Shown here piece after piece: positions 18,987 to 28,817 of a stretch of DNA of 64,000 nt. Each line of letters starts with the position of its first letter. The first letter of the stretch is position 1. The notes under the pieces are model-generated. The model searched no databases and was not told the origin of the DNA. It saw nothing but the letters and a program-made list of their open reading frames with translations. The stretch is from the NCBI GenBank assembly GCA_022984795.1, contig JALIHJ010000038.1, positions 124,001-188,000 on the forward strand, given 5' to 3'. The stretch comes from Fabrea salina. Lineage: Eukaryota; Ciliophora; Heterotrichea; Heterotrichida; Fabreidae. Position numbers and translations under genes: made by a program.

Positions 18987-20609
18987 ATGAAAAGAAACAA
19001 CAGAGTGCTGTTTTTGCCTCCAGCTGTTGTAAAAAACAAAGAAGCACCTCCTAAGTTAGAGGACTTCACTTTTAACTCTTCTATTGGCAAAGGAGGCTTT
19101 GCTAGGGTCTTCCAAGTCACACACAAAGTTTCAGGCAACAAGTTTGCATTGAAAAGAATTGAAAAAGCAAGTGTACTTGAACTGGGCCAACAAGTCATTA
19201 AAGAAATCAGGATCATGTACAGCTTGGACCACCCTAATATTGTTAAGCTGTTTTCGCATTTTGAAGACAAAGACTACATTTACTTGGTGCTTGAATTAGG
19301 AGAAAAGGGCGAACTTTACCAAAAGATTAAGAAACTAGGACACCTTTCAGAAAGTTCAGCTGCTCAGTTCCTAAGGGAGGTTGCAGTAGCTGTCCAGTAC
19401 CTGCATTCAAAAGTGCCTCCTATAATTCACAGAGACATTAAACCCGAAAACATTATTTTAGACGCCCAAGGAAGGGCTAAACTAGGTGACTTTGGGTGGT
19501 CTAACTTCTTCAACACTGAAAGAAGCACTTTTTGCGGAACACTTGACTACTTAGCACCTGAAATGATACAGCAAACAGGCCACGGAACTCAACTAGACAC
19601 TTGGAACTTAGGAGTTTTGCTGTTTGAAATGCTGGCAGGCAAAGCTCCTTTCCAGGCACTAACTCAAAAAGAGTTATTTGAAAAAATCACCCAAGTAAAA
19701 ATAGGTTTCCCTAAAAGCTTTCCTTTTTTAGCCAAAGACTTAGTTAAAAAGCTACTTAAAAAAGACCCCAACAGCAGACTTACAATTAAAGAAATTCTAG
19801 AACACCCTTGGCTTGTAGCCAACCCTGCTAGTAGGCCTACTGCTGACTTAGTTAGCCAGCCTGTACCTTTGCCTGAATGCTCTACTGCCCAGCCACAGTT
19901 TAAAGGTGAAAAAAGCTATGCTATTTCAAAACCACTTGAAAGAGAAAAACTAATTTTCCAAAAACTAAAACAAAAGGACCAAACATTAAGTAAACTACTT
20001 GACAAACAAAACGAGTATGTTTCTTTGCTGGGCCAGAGACAGAATTCTTTAAAAGAACACTCTGTTAAAATCCAAAAAAACATCGAAAAACTAAGACTCA
20101 AGTTTTCCAAAACCCAAAGAGTCGAAAAAACTTTTACTAAAAAAAGAATCCATTTAGTAAGAATTTATGAAAACGAAAAAACCAAGTCTGAAACTCTTAA
20201 CCAGCAAATAAAACAAGCACAGAAACAAGTTAGACACAATAAAAGGAAACTCAGAAAGCTAAAAGAAACAACTGTGCACAGTTCCATCAGTGTTTCTTAC
20301 TTAAGTCACTTTCTGGAACTTTATAAGAATCTAAACTCTTTTAAAAACACCAGAGACCAACTAGAGTTCCTGCAAAAACTAGTCCAAGCAATCAAGAAGT
20401 CAGAGTCCAACACACAACTAAGGAATCTCATTCAAGAAAAACTTGAACTTCTGAACTCCAAACTCAAAAAACCCACCCAGATCCACACTAAAATAGCCAA
20501 GTTAAAAGGAAGGTGGGAACTCCAAATCGTTAACTACAAAGCAATGCAAAGAGAACTCTTCCAACTTAAAGAAGTTTCTAAACTGCGCAAAGACATCTTA
20601 GGTTTGTAA
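18987..20609 (+). CDS. Aurora-like protein kinase with long C-terminal coiled coil
   Basis: The ATG at 18987 (MKRNNRVLF) is preferred because the longer frame overlaps the end of Miro. The product has 540 residues. The kinase domain (about 28-285) has GKGGFARV, FALKRI, HRDIKPEN, DFGWSN and STFCGTLDYLAPEM, the last two typical of Aurora kinases. After the domain come about 250 residues of Lys/Glu/Gln-rich helix predicted to be coiled coil, which ordinary Auroras lack. Aurora kinases act in spindle, centrosome and basal body control. The coiled coil may target it to a structure such as basal bodies (inference). Confidence 0.9.
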   Translation: MKRNNRVLFLPPAVVKNKEAPPKLEDFTFNSSIGKGGFARVFQVTHKVSGNKFALKRIEKASVLELGQQVIKEIRIMYSLDHPNIVKLFSHFEDKDYIYLVLELGEKGELYQKIKKLGHLSESSAAQFLREVAVAVQYLHSKVPPIIHRDIKPENIILDAQGRAKLGDFGWSNFFNTERSTFCGTLDYLAPEMIQQTGHGTQLDTWNLGVLLFEMLAGKAPFQALTQKELFEKITQVKIGFPKSFPFLAKDLVKKLLKKDPNSRLTIKEILEHPWLVANPASRPTADLVSQPVPLPECSTAQPQFKGEKSYAISKPLEREKLIFQKLKQKDQTLSKLLDKQNEYVSLLGQRQNSLKEHSVKIQKNIEKLRLKFSKTQRVEKTFTKKRIHLVRIYENEKTKSETLNQQIKQAQKQVRHNKRKLRKLKETTVHSSISVSYLSHFLELYKNLNSFKNTRDQLEFLQKLVQAIKKSESNTQLRNLIQEKLELLNSKLKKPTQIHTKIAKLKGRWELQIVNYKAMQRELFQLKEVSKLRKDILGL

Positions 20610-20615
20610 ACTAGT

Positions 20616-22448
20616 TTAAGAATTATACTTTTCATAGAGTTTTTTCTGTTTGTCCCACTCTTTTTGGAGTTTCTTCCTCAAAGACTTTGAAACAGGTTCG
20701 CCTTTTGCGTCGTGCGTGGGTATTCCACTTTCGTCCCAGTTGGAGTAAGTATCAGTCATGTGCAGGAACATTTGTGTAGGGTGCACTGAAGCTTTTTCTC
20801 TTTGTTGTTGTTCTCTTTCGCGCTTGAGTTGGGCAAGTTGCTCTTTTTTCCTTTTGGACTCTTCTTCTTGTTCCTTTTTGCTTTGGATTTCCCGCATAAT
20901 GTCTAGTGGGTCTCCTCGCTTCCAAACTGCTCCTTGATTAGACCTGTCTTCGAGCTTAATTCCTAATTCTGGAAGAACTGAGTCCCTCATTTCGTCGCAC
21001 AACTGAAGAACTTCTGTGTTTTTGGTAGTTTTGGCTGAGTTGCGCACTTTGTCTCTGAACTCTGTTAGTGAGTCCATTACTCTGTCGAAGTTGTCTGAAG
21101 ACCCTGTTTCAGTTTGCTCATAGTTGAGTCCAATGCACCTAAGTACCCATGTTGTATAGTTCCTAATACTTTCCAGCACAGTGAATTTGGGTCGGCACTG
21201 CAAGTACTTATTAGTTTTGTTAACCAGTTTTGCCAGTTCTTCAATCACACGTTCAGTTGAAAAGTTGTCACACATGTACTCGTGGACTTTGTCCTTGGTT
21301 GTGTCTAGTGCTTGGAACAGTTCTCTGTCTGGTTCTTGGAGTTTTTGGCTAGTTTCAAGTTTGAGTTCTCTCATAACAGCTTGCAAGTTCATAAAGAACT
21401 CATTGAACTGTTTTTCTTTTTGCTTAGCTTCTTCTAAAGAGTTTTCACTGTAGTTCATCAAGCAGTCCCATCGCTGCAGTAAAAAGGCCATTCTAATCTG
21501 TCTAGCATTGAACTTCTCCTGCAGCTCTTTGATTGTTTTAAAGTTTTTCAAACTCTTACTCATTTTAAGTCCGTCTATGTGCAAGTGTCCTGTGTGTAAA
21601 AAGTAGTTAACCCACTGCCAGTTGTCTCTGTCGTAAAAAGCTTCTGATTGAGCTATTTCGTTGTCGTGGTGCGGAAACCGCAAGTCCACTCCTCCAGAGT
21701 GAATGTCAATCACTTCTGGAAGCGAGTGACTAGCCATCACACTGCACTCAATGTGCCACCCAGGCCTTCCAGGTCCCCAAGGGGAGTCCCAAGAGGGTTC
21801 TCCAGGTTTGGACTTTTTCCAAAGAGCAAAGTCCCCCATTCTCTTCTTTTCAGGGTCGTCAACTTGAGTAAGGGCACCTTCTCCTTCTTGGATCAACTCT
21901 ATGTTGTTCACAGCACTTGGTTCTAGTTTTCCGTAGCAGTGCTTTTGGCAGAAACTAGTTGTGTCAAAGTACACTGACCCTTTTGACTCGTAAGCAAACC
22001 CGTTGTCTATCACCTTAGAAATGTACTCAATGATTTCTGGAACGAACTCCGAAACCCTTGTGAGTATGTCAGGAGGTCTTACGTTGAGGTTTTCCATGTC
22101 TTCAAAAAAGTCGTTTTCCCACTTTCTGGCAAAGGACTCCCAATCCATGTCTTGGTTTTTAGAGTTAAGTATTATTTTGTCGTCTATGTCTGTGATGTTC
22201 ATGCACAGAGTGACGTGGTACCCAAAGTAGTCTGACAGAATCCTCCTTATAGTGTCGAAACAAATGTAAGTTCTGGCGTGTCCCATGTGGGCGTTGCTGT
22301 AAACTGTAGGACCGCACATGTACCAGTACACGTTTCTTTCACCTGAAGCCGGGAAAAACTCTTCTTTTGTCCTGGTGAGCGAGTTCAGCACTTTCAGTCC
22401 TGTTTTGAAACTCAGTGGTTCCTTTGGCCTGATCCAAGCCTGTCTCAT
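20616..22448 (-). CDS. Cysteinyl-tRNA synthetase
   Basis: The protein has 610 residues. The class I signatures are the HIGH-type HMGHARTY (54-61) and KMSKS (295-299). The zinc site expected in CysRS is visible: CGPTVYSNAHMGH, HIECSVMASH and the GGVDLRFPHHDNE block. A Lys/Glu/Gln-rich C-terminal extension (about 490-610) is typical of cytosolic eukaryotic CysRS and contains SNWDESGIPTHD. There is no obvious mitochondrial presequence, so the product is probably cytosolic. It converges on the Aurora-like kinase with 6 bp between stop codons. Confidence 0.96.
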   Translation of the reverse strand: MRQAWIRPKEPLSFKTGLKVLNSLTRTKEEFFPASGERNVYWYMCGPTVYSNAHMGHARTYICFDTIRRILSDYFGYHVTLCMNITDIDDKIILNSKNQDMDWESFARKWENDFFEDMENLNVRPPDILTRVSEFVPEIIEYISKVIDNGFAYESKGSVYFDTTSFCQKHCYGKLEPSAVNNIELIQEGEGALTQVDDPEKKRMGDFALWKKSKPGEPSWDSPWGPGRPGWHIECSVMASHSLPEVIDIHSGGVDLRFPHHDNEIAQSEAFYDRDNWQWVNYFLHTGHLHIDGLKMSKSLKNFKTIKELQEKFNARQIRMAFLLQRWDCLMNYSENSLEEAKQKEKQFNEFFMNLQAVMRELKLETSQKLQEPDRELFQALDTTKDKVHEYMCDNFSTERVIEELAKLVNKTNKYLQCRPKFTVLESIRNYTTWVLRCIGLNYEQTETGSSDNFDRVMDSLTEFRDKVRNSAKTTKNTEVLQLCDEMRDSVLPELGIKLEDRSNQGAVWKRGDPLDIMREIQSKKEQEEESKRKKEQLAQLKREREQQQREKASVHPTQMFLHMTDTYSNWDESGIPTHDAKGEPVSKSLRKKLQKEWDKQKKLYEKYNS

Positions 22449-22469
22449 TTTTATGGGAATTACTTAACT

Positions 22470-23228
22470 TTAGCCAAAAGCTAACTTTTTTCTGCCTCTT
22501 TGTCTTACTTGGCTGAGTTTGGTCAGAATGGAGTTGGCTTTGGTGCAGTTTTGTTTGTAAGCTTCCAAGATTTCACTGATCTACTTAAAACTTACCAGTT
22601 CTTCACACTGAGGGTGGAGACTTATGATAGCTCTTTCCAGAACGTACAAGTCCACTGCAAAGTCTTCAGGCAAGTTCGTGACAAAACTAAGTCCAAAGTC
22701 AATCATGTACACTACTCCTGCATTTGCTTGTTCTAGGAAAACGTTGCTTTTGACTTCTTCTACAGTAAAGTCCAACTCTAACTTCTGGAAAGGCTTCATA
22801 ACCATGTTTGAAGTAGTGAGGTCTCCGTGCACACAGCCGCAGTTGTGGATCAAAGCTATGTTTCTGCCTATTTTGTCTGCCAAGTCTTTCCTAAGGCTTT
22901 CGGGAGGTTCAGGGTAACTCAGCAAGAACTCCTTCACAGTAAATCCTGGAAACACTTGCTCCATGTAAATGCTGCAAGAAACATTGTCCACATAGTACAG
23001 TGCAGGGACAGGGACTCCTGCTTTCCTAACTTTAAGCATGTTGCGTGACTCCTGCAGTAAGCACTTTTCCCTTATCCTTTTGTCTAAAGTAGGGTGTCTG
23101 TACTTGCGAGCAAGTCTTTTCTTAACTACTACCTGCTGGCCTAACAACACTGCTTTGATTACTTTCTAAGTGTGCTTTACTGCTTCGGCTCCTTGAGAAA
23201 CTAGTTCTTCTTTTTCTTTCAAGTCCAT
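22470..23228 (-). CDS. BUD32: Bud32/PRPK atypical kinase of the KEOPS complex, three exons
   Basis: The model is complement(join(22470..22580,22596..23165,23181..23228)), 242 residues. Exon 1 gives MDLKEKEELVSQGAEA. Exon 2 continues with KVIKAVLL and VVVKKRLARKYRHPTLD, the Bud32 signature, then HGDLTTSN as catalytic loop and MIDFGLS as DFG. Exon 3 gives the basic C-terminal tail ending RQRGRKKLAFG. Both introns are 15 nt. Bud32 regulates the tRNA t6A-modifying Kae1 in KEOPS. The start codon lies 2 bp from the stop of the P-type ATPase on the same strand. Confidence 0.95.
22581..22595 (-). other. 15-nt intron 2 of BUD32
   Basis: On the minus strand it is GTAAGTTTTAAGTAG, phase 0, A at position 10. 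It joins CEEL to ISEILEAYK. Confidence 0.95.
23166..23180 (-). other. 15-nt intron 1 of BUD32
   Basis: On the minus strand it is GTAAAGCACACTTAG, phase 0, A at position 10. It joins SQGAEA to KVIKAV. Confidence 0.95.
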
Positions 23229-23230
23229 TT

Positions 23231-26116
23231 TTAAGTGCTTAATAAAGGCTTTTCTTCTTTAGTAGGGGTTTCTTTGGCAAACAAAGACAACACTGACTTG
23301 GAAGCTACTTCTGTAAGATTTGAACCCAGTCCAAGACACAAACACACTCCGTACTCCTCCACTCCTAGCTTTTCAGTTTGGATGACGCTTCCTGCAAACT
23401 CAATGATTCCTACTAAAAACACCAAGCACCCCAGCCACATCCATATGAAAACTTTGTTCTGGAGGACGTTTTTAAGGATGTTGATTTCTTTGATGTATAT
23501 TTTTCTGCAGTTAATCATGTTAAATATACTCATAAAACCTAAAGCACAAAAGATAATAGTGTAGTGCAAAGTAGGGTCTTTACTGAACTTAGTTCTGTCC
23601 CACCCTGGAGAAACGTCTGTGACACTTGGAAGCCCCCAAAGCAAAAACAAAAGCACTCCTACTTGGTAAGCGCACTGCAAAGCCCCTACTGTCCAAGTTT
23701 CAACTGGGAGGAGTTTGGACTCGTACTTTAAAGGCTCAGTTACCTCTGTTACTTGTGGCTCAAACACATACACTATAGCAGCTACTGAGTCAAGAATTAT
23801 CGTGATCACAAGCAGTTGGATGGCTGTAAGAGGCATGTCCCAGGTTGAAACAGTTCCTACAGAAGCAACTAGCAAGCAAGTGCCTGTCATAATCAGTTGG
23901 AACTTCATGAACCTGCGAATTGTTTCTATAAGACTCCTTCCGTACTTTATGGAGTTTTCAATAGTAAACAAGTTTTCTTCCAAAATAATGATGTCTGAAG
24001 ACTCTTTTGTAAGCAGCATTCCTGAGTTCAAGGTGAACCCTAAGTCTGAAAACTTAAGGTTAATGCAGTCACTGCTTTTAACTCCTGTAGTAGCTACTAC
24101 GTTTCCTAAGTGCTGAAGTCCCTTAATTATAAGTAACTTGTCTTCAGGAGTGGCTTCGAAAATCACTTTCAAGTTAGCTTCTACTTGCTTAAAAGCTTCT
24201 GGGTTTGCCAGTGCAACTTGGTGTACGCTAGTTAAGTCGTTTAAGCTGTTTAAGTTGCCCAAGTCAAGTCCTTGGGTTTGGGACTTCAGGTCATCAGAAC
24301 TCAGAATGCAGTTTTGGAACAAAAAAGAAGAGTCAATGACCTGTGTTTCAATAGCAGTGTTAATGGCGTTTTCTTTAGTTTCTCCACTCACTAAGATGAT
24401 CCCAATTCCTTGTCTTTGGATTCTCTGCACAGCAAGTGCAATATTCTCGTGCAGGGGGTCCTCAAGCCCCAGAAACCCTTCTAGCACCATGTCTTTGTGA
24501 AGTCCTTCGTACTCTTTGCCCCAGTGGAACTCTGCATTGCTTGCTTCAAAGTCAACTTCCTTGTAAGAAAAAGCCAATATTCTTAACTTTTCGTCAGAGT
24601 ACTTTCTAAGAGGCCCACTTAGCAAGTTTTGCTTTTCCTGAGTTGTGAGGCTCTGGATTTCCCCAAAAGCATTCCTGACATAGCTGCACCGACTCAGTAT
24701 CAAAGAAGGTGCTCCTTTCATATAAATCTTCATTTTAGAGTCTTCTTCGTAAATAACCATTGTTTTGTTTTGCTCCACACTAAGTGGAACCCGGGCCCTT
24801 TCCTTTTTACTGTCTCTGAAGTTGTGGAAGTCGTACCCCCAGTTGGCCACTTGTCTAAGCAAAGCACAGTCTGTTTGGTTGCCTCTTAACTCCCCGTCAA
24901 AAATAGCAGTGGTGTTTCTGGAAACGCTCTCTGAAAACTTTCCTTTGTCTTCGAACAAGTGACTCCTAGCAACTTTCATCCTGTTTTTGGTGAGGAACCC
25001 TGTTTTGTCCAGACACAAGTAGGAAAAAGACCCAAGGGTCTCACAAGCACTCACAGACCTTACAAAACAGTTCTGGGCTTTGAGAAGCATAATGGTGTGT
25101 GAAATGCTAAGAGTGCTTGCTATAGGCAGTCCTTCAGGCACAGATATGCACAGAAGCGTGATGCTTAAAATCAAGTGGTCTAGTATTCTGCTAGTTAAGT
25201 CATCTGGTCCTGAAGCAACTACGTCCACCACTAAGTAAACAGAAAGCACCAAAAACAACACAGTAGCAAAGCAAATGCCTACTTTGGTCATGTTCATAAC
25301 TGCCAGTTTTAGTTTCTGTGCAAGTGGAGTTTCTTGCTCCAGGTCTTTTGGAAGGGACAACTTGATTTTCCCAATGTTAGAGTTCTTTCCCACACAGCAA
25401 ACCAAAACCAACCCACTTCCGTCTAGGACGTAACTGCCTGCAAGAATAAAGTTGTTTTCAGTGCCTTTTTTGACAGGCACCTTGATTCCACTTAGTTCTT
25501 TTTCGTCCACAGTCATTCCAAATCCTTCGACGTAGAGAGCGTCTACTTCTATTCTTTCGCCGCTGTACAAGTACATCATGTCCCCCACCACCAAGTCTTT
25601 CAAACTCACTTCAACTTCTTTGGAGTCCCTTATCACTATCACTTGTGAGTTGTGTGCCTCAGAGGCTTGCTCAGCAAACTGCTTGTCTTTGAAGTAATTA
25701 GTTAGGCTTGCCATAAGCACTACACAAGTCACTATCACACACAACACCACTCCTTCTACCCAGCCAGAAGTTGGGTCGTGAATGATTCCTGTTGCCAGTG
25801 AAATTCCTGCAGCTGCTATGAGTATCTGGAGCACCTTATTGGTTAGTTCATGTTTTACATGTCTAAAAAATGAAATCTCTAAGCCTTCGTCTACTATGTT
25901 TTGGCCAAATCTAAGTGACTCTTACAAACTTTTCCTTTCTTCAAGCAGTTCCTCTTTAGAGTTGATTCCTGTCGCTGTGTTGGTGCTTAGTTTTGTGCAG
26001 AGGCTTTCTAGCCCCCCTATTTCAGCTAGCTTTTCAGAACTAGCACCACTGACAACATTGTCTACTGCAAAGAGTTCTTTCAGTTCCTTCAAAGTGACTT
26101 GAAAAGGACTACTCAT
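23231..26116 (-). CDS. Degenerate PMCA-type P-type Ca-ATPase, two exons
   Basis: The model is complement(join(23231..25910,25926..26116)), 956 residues. The order is a cytosolic N-terminus, two membrane helices, an actuator domain, the PEGLP helix, a phosphorylation and nucleotide domain with KGAPS, then C-terminal membrane helices. The phosphorylated Asp (about 365) lies in LDKTGFLTKN, where the invariant DKTGT has become DKTGF. The actuator TGES is replaced by LSGIK (about 200). The hinge TGDGxND is TTGVKSSD (about 668-680), so the first Asp is lost. Full-length and otherwise undamaged, it is probably a non-pumping or very slow paralogue with a regulatory role (inference). Confidence 0.88.
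25911..25925 (-). other. 15-nt intron in the P-type ATPase
   Basis: On the minus strand it is GTAAGAGTCACTTAG, phase 2, A at position 10. Removal joins ERKS(L) to FGQNIVDEGL. Confidence 0.95.
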
Positions 26117-26130
26117 ATTTATAACGAATA

Positions 26131-26385
26131 CTATTGAGGAGTGATGTCTTTGATCCCTGGGGAAGGCTGGGGTTCGTCCTTGTCAAGCAACTCAGGCACT
26201 AGCGTTCCAGGAGTTTCCTTGTAGTTGAGAGCAGACTCGTCCTTGACGTCATAAAGTCCAAGTCCTAGCTCCATAACTATTTGCTGGCCTTCTGGGGTTT
26301 CTTCTAAAGGCACAGGGGCGGGGTCATTTTTCTTGACGTCTTCAAGGAACTTCCTAGCTTTATCCAAAACAGAACTTTGTTCCAT
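26131..26385 (-). CDS. Small NOPCHAP1-like (C12orf45/DUF4598) protein
   Basis: The frame is open from an ATG at 26400, but the ATG at 26385 (MEQSSVLDKARKFLEDV) is a better start. The product has 84 residues. The SSVLDKARKFLEDVKKND helix and the later IVMELGLGLYDV strand resemble, from memory, the two conserved blocks of NOPCHAP1, a chaperone adaptor that links NOP58 to R2TP during box C/D snoRNP assembly. The C-terminus is acidic and Pro-rich. No alignment could be run, so the family name is tentative. The stop is TAG and lies 14 bp from the ATPase start. Confidence 0.6.
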   Translation of the reverse strand: MEQSSVLDKARKFLEDVKKNDPAPVPLEETPEGQQIVMELGLGLYDVKDESALNYKETPGTLVPELLDKDEPQPSPGIKDITPQ

Positions 26386-26411
26386 ATAATTATAAATCAC
26401 TTAAGGTTTCA

Positions 26412-26858
26412 ATGAACCAAACTAAGTACCCCAGAACAAGGTTCTTCACTCCCTTTACAAGAAACCCTAAAAAACTAGTGAGTTACTACGACTCCTCAGT
26501 CAGAAGCATATACCTGAACTGGAAAAAGAAAAATTCTTTTTGCACAGACAGAAAAACAGACTCTAACGAAGCCAAAAAACTCATTAGAATAGACCTGCCT
26601 AAACCTAAGTTTAACTCTGAAACTGTCCAAACTTACGACCGCAAAAACACCCCTTTAAAGCACTTCCCCACTGAAACTTCTTCAAAAAGAAGCGCCAGAA
26701 GCGAACCTAAAAGCAAAAGAACTAATTCTTACAACTTAAATCCGTATAAAGAACCTTTAATTAAGATTCCAAAGCCTAAAAGGAACTACTCGATTACTTC
26801 AAGTCGTCTTATTCAGTATAGAAGCCTCAAGATCGACAAGCCTTTACATAAAGCATAA
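26412..26858 (+). CDS. Basic hypothetical protein
   Basis: The protein has 148 residues and is very basic, with Lys, Arg, Ser, Asn and Tyr dominating. It has no signal peptide, membrane helix or clear domain. Several short PKPK/IPKPKR motifs recur in the second half. It may be a cytoskeletal or basal-body-associated protein, of which ciliates have many, but nothing in the sequence proves this. The TAA stop lies 1 bp from the stop of the convergent YJU2 gene. Confidence 0.65.
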   Translation: MNQTKYPRTRFFTPFTRNPKKLVSYYDSSVRSIYLNWKKKNSFCTDRKTDSNEAKKLIRIDLPKPKFNSETVQTYDRKNTPLKHFPTETSSKRSARSEPKSKRTNSYNLNPYKEPLIKIPKPKRNYSITSSRLIQYRSLKIDKPLHKA

Positions 26859-26859
26859 C

Positions 26860-27597
26860 TTACTCACTTACTTGCTTTTTGACAATGAACTTAGGTTTCA
26901 GTCTGGAACCTGAGTCCCTCACTCTCTTTGTAAGTCCTTTGGCTTCTAGTCTTTTTTCTTCTAAGTGTTTGTTGAACTCAGTTTCGTCGATTCTTTTAAC
27001 TCTAGCTAGCTTAATGTCTTCTTCGCTGATTTGGGACTTTTGGAAGTCTACTTGTTCTTGTCTTTTTTGTTTAAGGTCACTTAGTAACTTGTCAGTGTCT
27101 GGTTTGGCTTGCAGTTTGTTGAGTTCAATTATTTCTGACAGGGCGTTCATAATGTCCATTTCTCTCCTGGACTCGTAAGTCCGGGCTTCTAGGAACTTCA
27201 TGGGGTCTTGTTCTTCTTCTTTTTTCATCTTCTCCAAAGCTTCTTCAGCTGCTTCTAAGTCCCTTCTTTCGTCGTACTGGCGAGTTGCGTTTGATTCACA
27301 CACGTAGTCGTGGTTTCTGGGGTCTGTTTTCATAGTGATCTCTGTGGTGCACCGAGTGCACTTGAAGTAAAACCTGATGACTTCAATTCCTAAGTAAGAC
27401 TCGTCGGGCAGAGTTTCTTTGCGCATGTTAAACTTAGTTCCGATGTGCAAGTAAGTTCCGCAGATGTTGCACTTGCACGTGAAAGGAAGCATCATTCTAG
27501 TTTTGACTTGTTTGTCTGCAGGCATTTTGGGCTTCCTGAGCTTTAAGGGGTCGAAGTCAGGTGGGTAGTACTTGTTTACAACTTTCCTTTCTCCCAT
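26860..27597 (-). CDS. YJU2: YJU2/CCDC94 family pre-mRNA splicing factor
   Basis: The protein has 245 residues. It starts with the invariant family opening MGERKVVNKYYPPDFDP. Four cysteines in CNIC and CTRC pairs (about 43-46 and 80-83) form the zinc site. The region between carries LHIGTKFNMRKE and RFYFKC, as in Cwc16 proteins. The rest is a charged helix. YJU2 promotes the first catalytic step of splicing by stabilising the branch helix. This is notable here because introns are only 15 nt and leave little room for factor contact. The gene is head to head with spastin, 6 bp apart. Confidence 0.95.
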   Translation of the reverse strand: MGERKVVNKYYPPDFDPLKLRKPKMPADKQVKTRMMLPFTCKCNICGTYLHIGTKFNMRKETLPDESYLGIEVIRFYFKCTRCTTEITMKTDPRNHDYVCESNATRQYDERRDLEAAEEALEKMKKEEEQDPMKFLEARTYESRREMDIMNALSEIIELNKLQAKPDTDKLLSDLKQKRQEQVDFQKSQISEEDIKLARVKRIDETEFNKHLEEKRLEAKGLTKRVRDSGSRLKPKFIVKKQVSE

Positions 27598-27603
27598 TTA
27601 TAA

Positions 27604-28782
27604 ATGCAAACTGACCCCTATCAACTAGTACAGTTGGCTAACCAAAAAAAGAAGATTTTTGAGTACAGACAAGCCTATGACTTGTTCAAACAAGCCATTT
27701 CAGTGCTTTTCGAGAGTCTTAAGCAAGAACAAGACTCCCAAGCTAAGTCTTTGCTCAAACAAACTATTGACGAACTACTTACTCAAGCTGAGTGGTGTGC
27801 TGAGAAACTTAAGCCCCCCAACCCCCCTCTTCCCCAAACGAGTTCTCCAAGTAAGTTCCAAACCATGCGCAAAACTAAACCTCAACCCCAAACTAAACCC
27901 CAAACTAGTGATCCTTTACGCAAAATGATTGAAGACGAAATCCTAGACTCCTCTCCTTCAGTTACTTGGGATGACATTGCTGGACTTGACTCTGCAAAAA
28001 GCACCCTTAGAGAAGCCATAATCATGCCTTCCCAGTTTCCTCACTTGTTCACTGGAATCCGAACACCGCCCAAAGGCATTTTACTGTTTGGTCCTCCAGG
28101 CACAGGCAAAACCTTACTAGCTAAAGCAGTAGCCCACGAAAGCAGAGCTTGTTTTTTAAGCATTTCTGCAGCAAGCCTTACTTCTAAGTTTTTTGGCGAA
28201 GCTGAAAAACTAGTAAGGGCAATGTTTGCAGTGGCTAGAGAAAGACAGCCCTCTATAGTGTTTATAGACGAAATCGACTCAATCTTAAGTTCCCGAAGCG
28301 AAGGCCAGCACGATGCTTCCAGGAGACTGCAAACAGAGTTTTTAGTTCAAATGGACGGAGTTAAAGAAAGTGACCAAGACAGAGTAGTGATTGTAGGAGC
28401 CACCAACCGGCCCCAAGAACTGGATGAAGCAGTTAGGCGCAGGTTCACCAAAAGAGTACTTATTGACCTCCCTAATGGAGAAGCAAGACGCAGACTTATT
28501 CTGCATGCCTTGGGCAAAGTCGACTTCAGAATTTCCAATAAGGAATTTGAAGACCTGGTTAAATTGACCCAAGGCTACTCAGGAAGTGACTTGGCAGCCT
28601 TGTGCAAAGAAGCTGCTATGGTGCCTTTGAGGAACGCTTCTGAAGAGCAAATGAAGTCTGGAAACATATCCCCTGTTACTTTAGAAAGCTTCGTAAGCTC
28701 AACTTCGATTATAAGGCCTTCAGTGTCTAAAAGGTCCTTGCAGTTTTACCAGAACTGGAACAAGGAGTTTGGTTCTTTGTAA
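27604..28782 (+). CDS. Spastin-like AAA ATPase (microtubule severing), MIT + AAA
   Basis: The protein has 392 residues. Residues about 5-75 form an MIT-like three-helix bundle. The AAA domain has WDDIAGLDSAK, the P-loop GPPGTGKT (163-170), a pore region LTSKFFGEAEKLVR, Walker B IVFIDEIDS and the arginine-finger RRRFTKR. The C-terminal helix ends YQNWNKEFGSL, as in spastin rather than Vps4. The usual pore SKWVG is SKFFG here, with Trp replaced by Phe. Meiotic-clade AAA proteins of this type sever microtubules; fidgetin-like is the alternative. The protein lacks the membrane hairpin of long animal spastin. Confidence 0.9.
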   Translation: MQTDPYQLVQLANQKKKIFEYRQAYDLFKQAISVLFESLKQEQDSQAKSLLKQTIDELLTQAEWCAEKLKPPNPPLPQTSSPSKFQTMRKTKPQPQTKPQTSDPLRKMIEDEILDSSPSVTWDDIAGLDSAKSTLREAIIMPSQFPHLFTGIRTPPKGILLFGPPGTGKTLLAKAVAHESRACFLSISAASLTSKFFGEAEKLVRAMFAVARERQPSIVFIDEIDSILSSRSEGQHDASRRLQTEFLVQMDGVKESDQDRVVIVGATNRPQELDEAVRRRFTKRVLIDLPNGEARRRLILHALGKVDFRISNKEFEDLVKLTQGYSGSDLAALCKEAAMVPLRNASEEQMKSGNISPVTLESFVSSTSIIRPSVSKRSLQFYQNWNKEFGSL

Positions 28783-28817
28783 TAACTAATTTGTCTGTTT
28801 ATTTTCAAGTGAAATAA

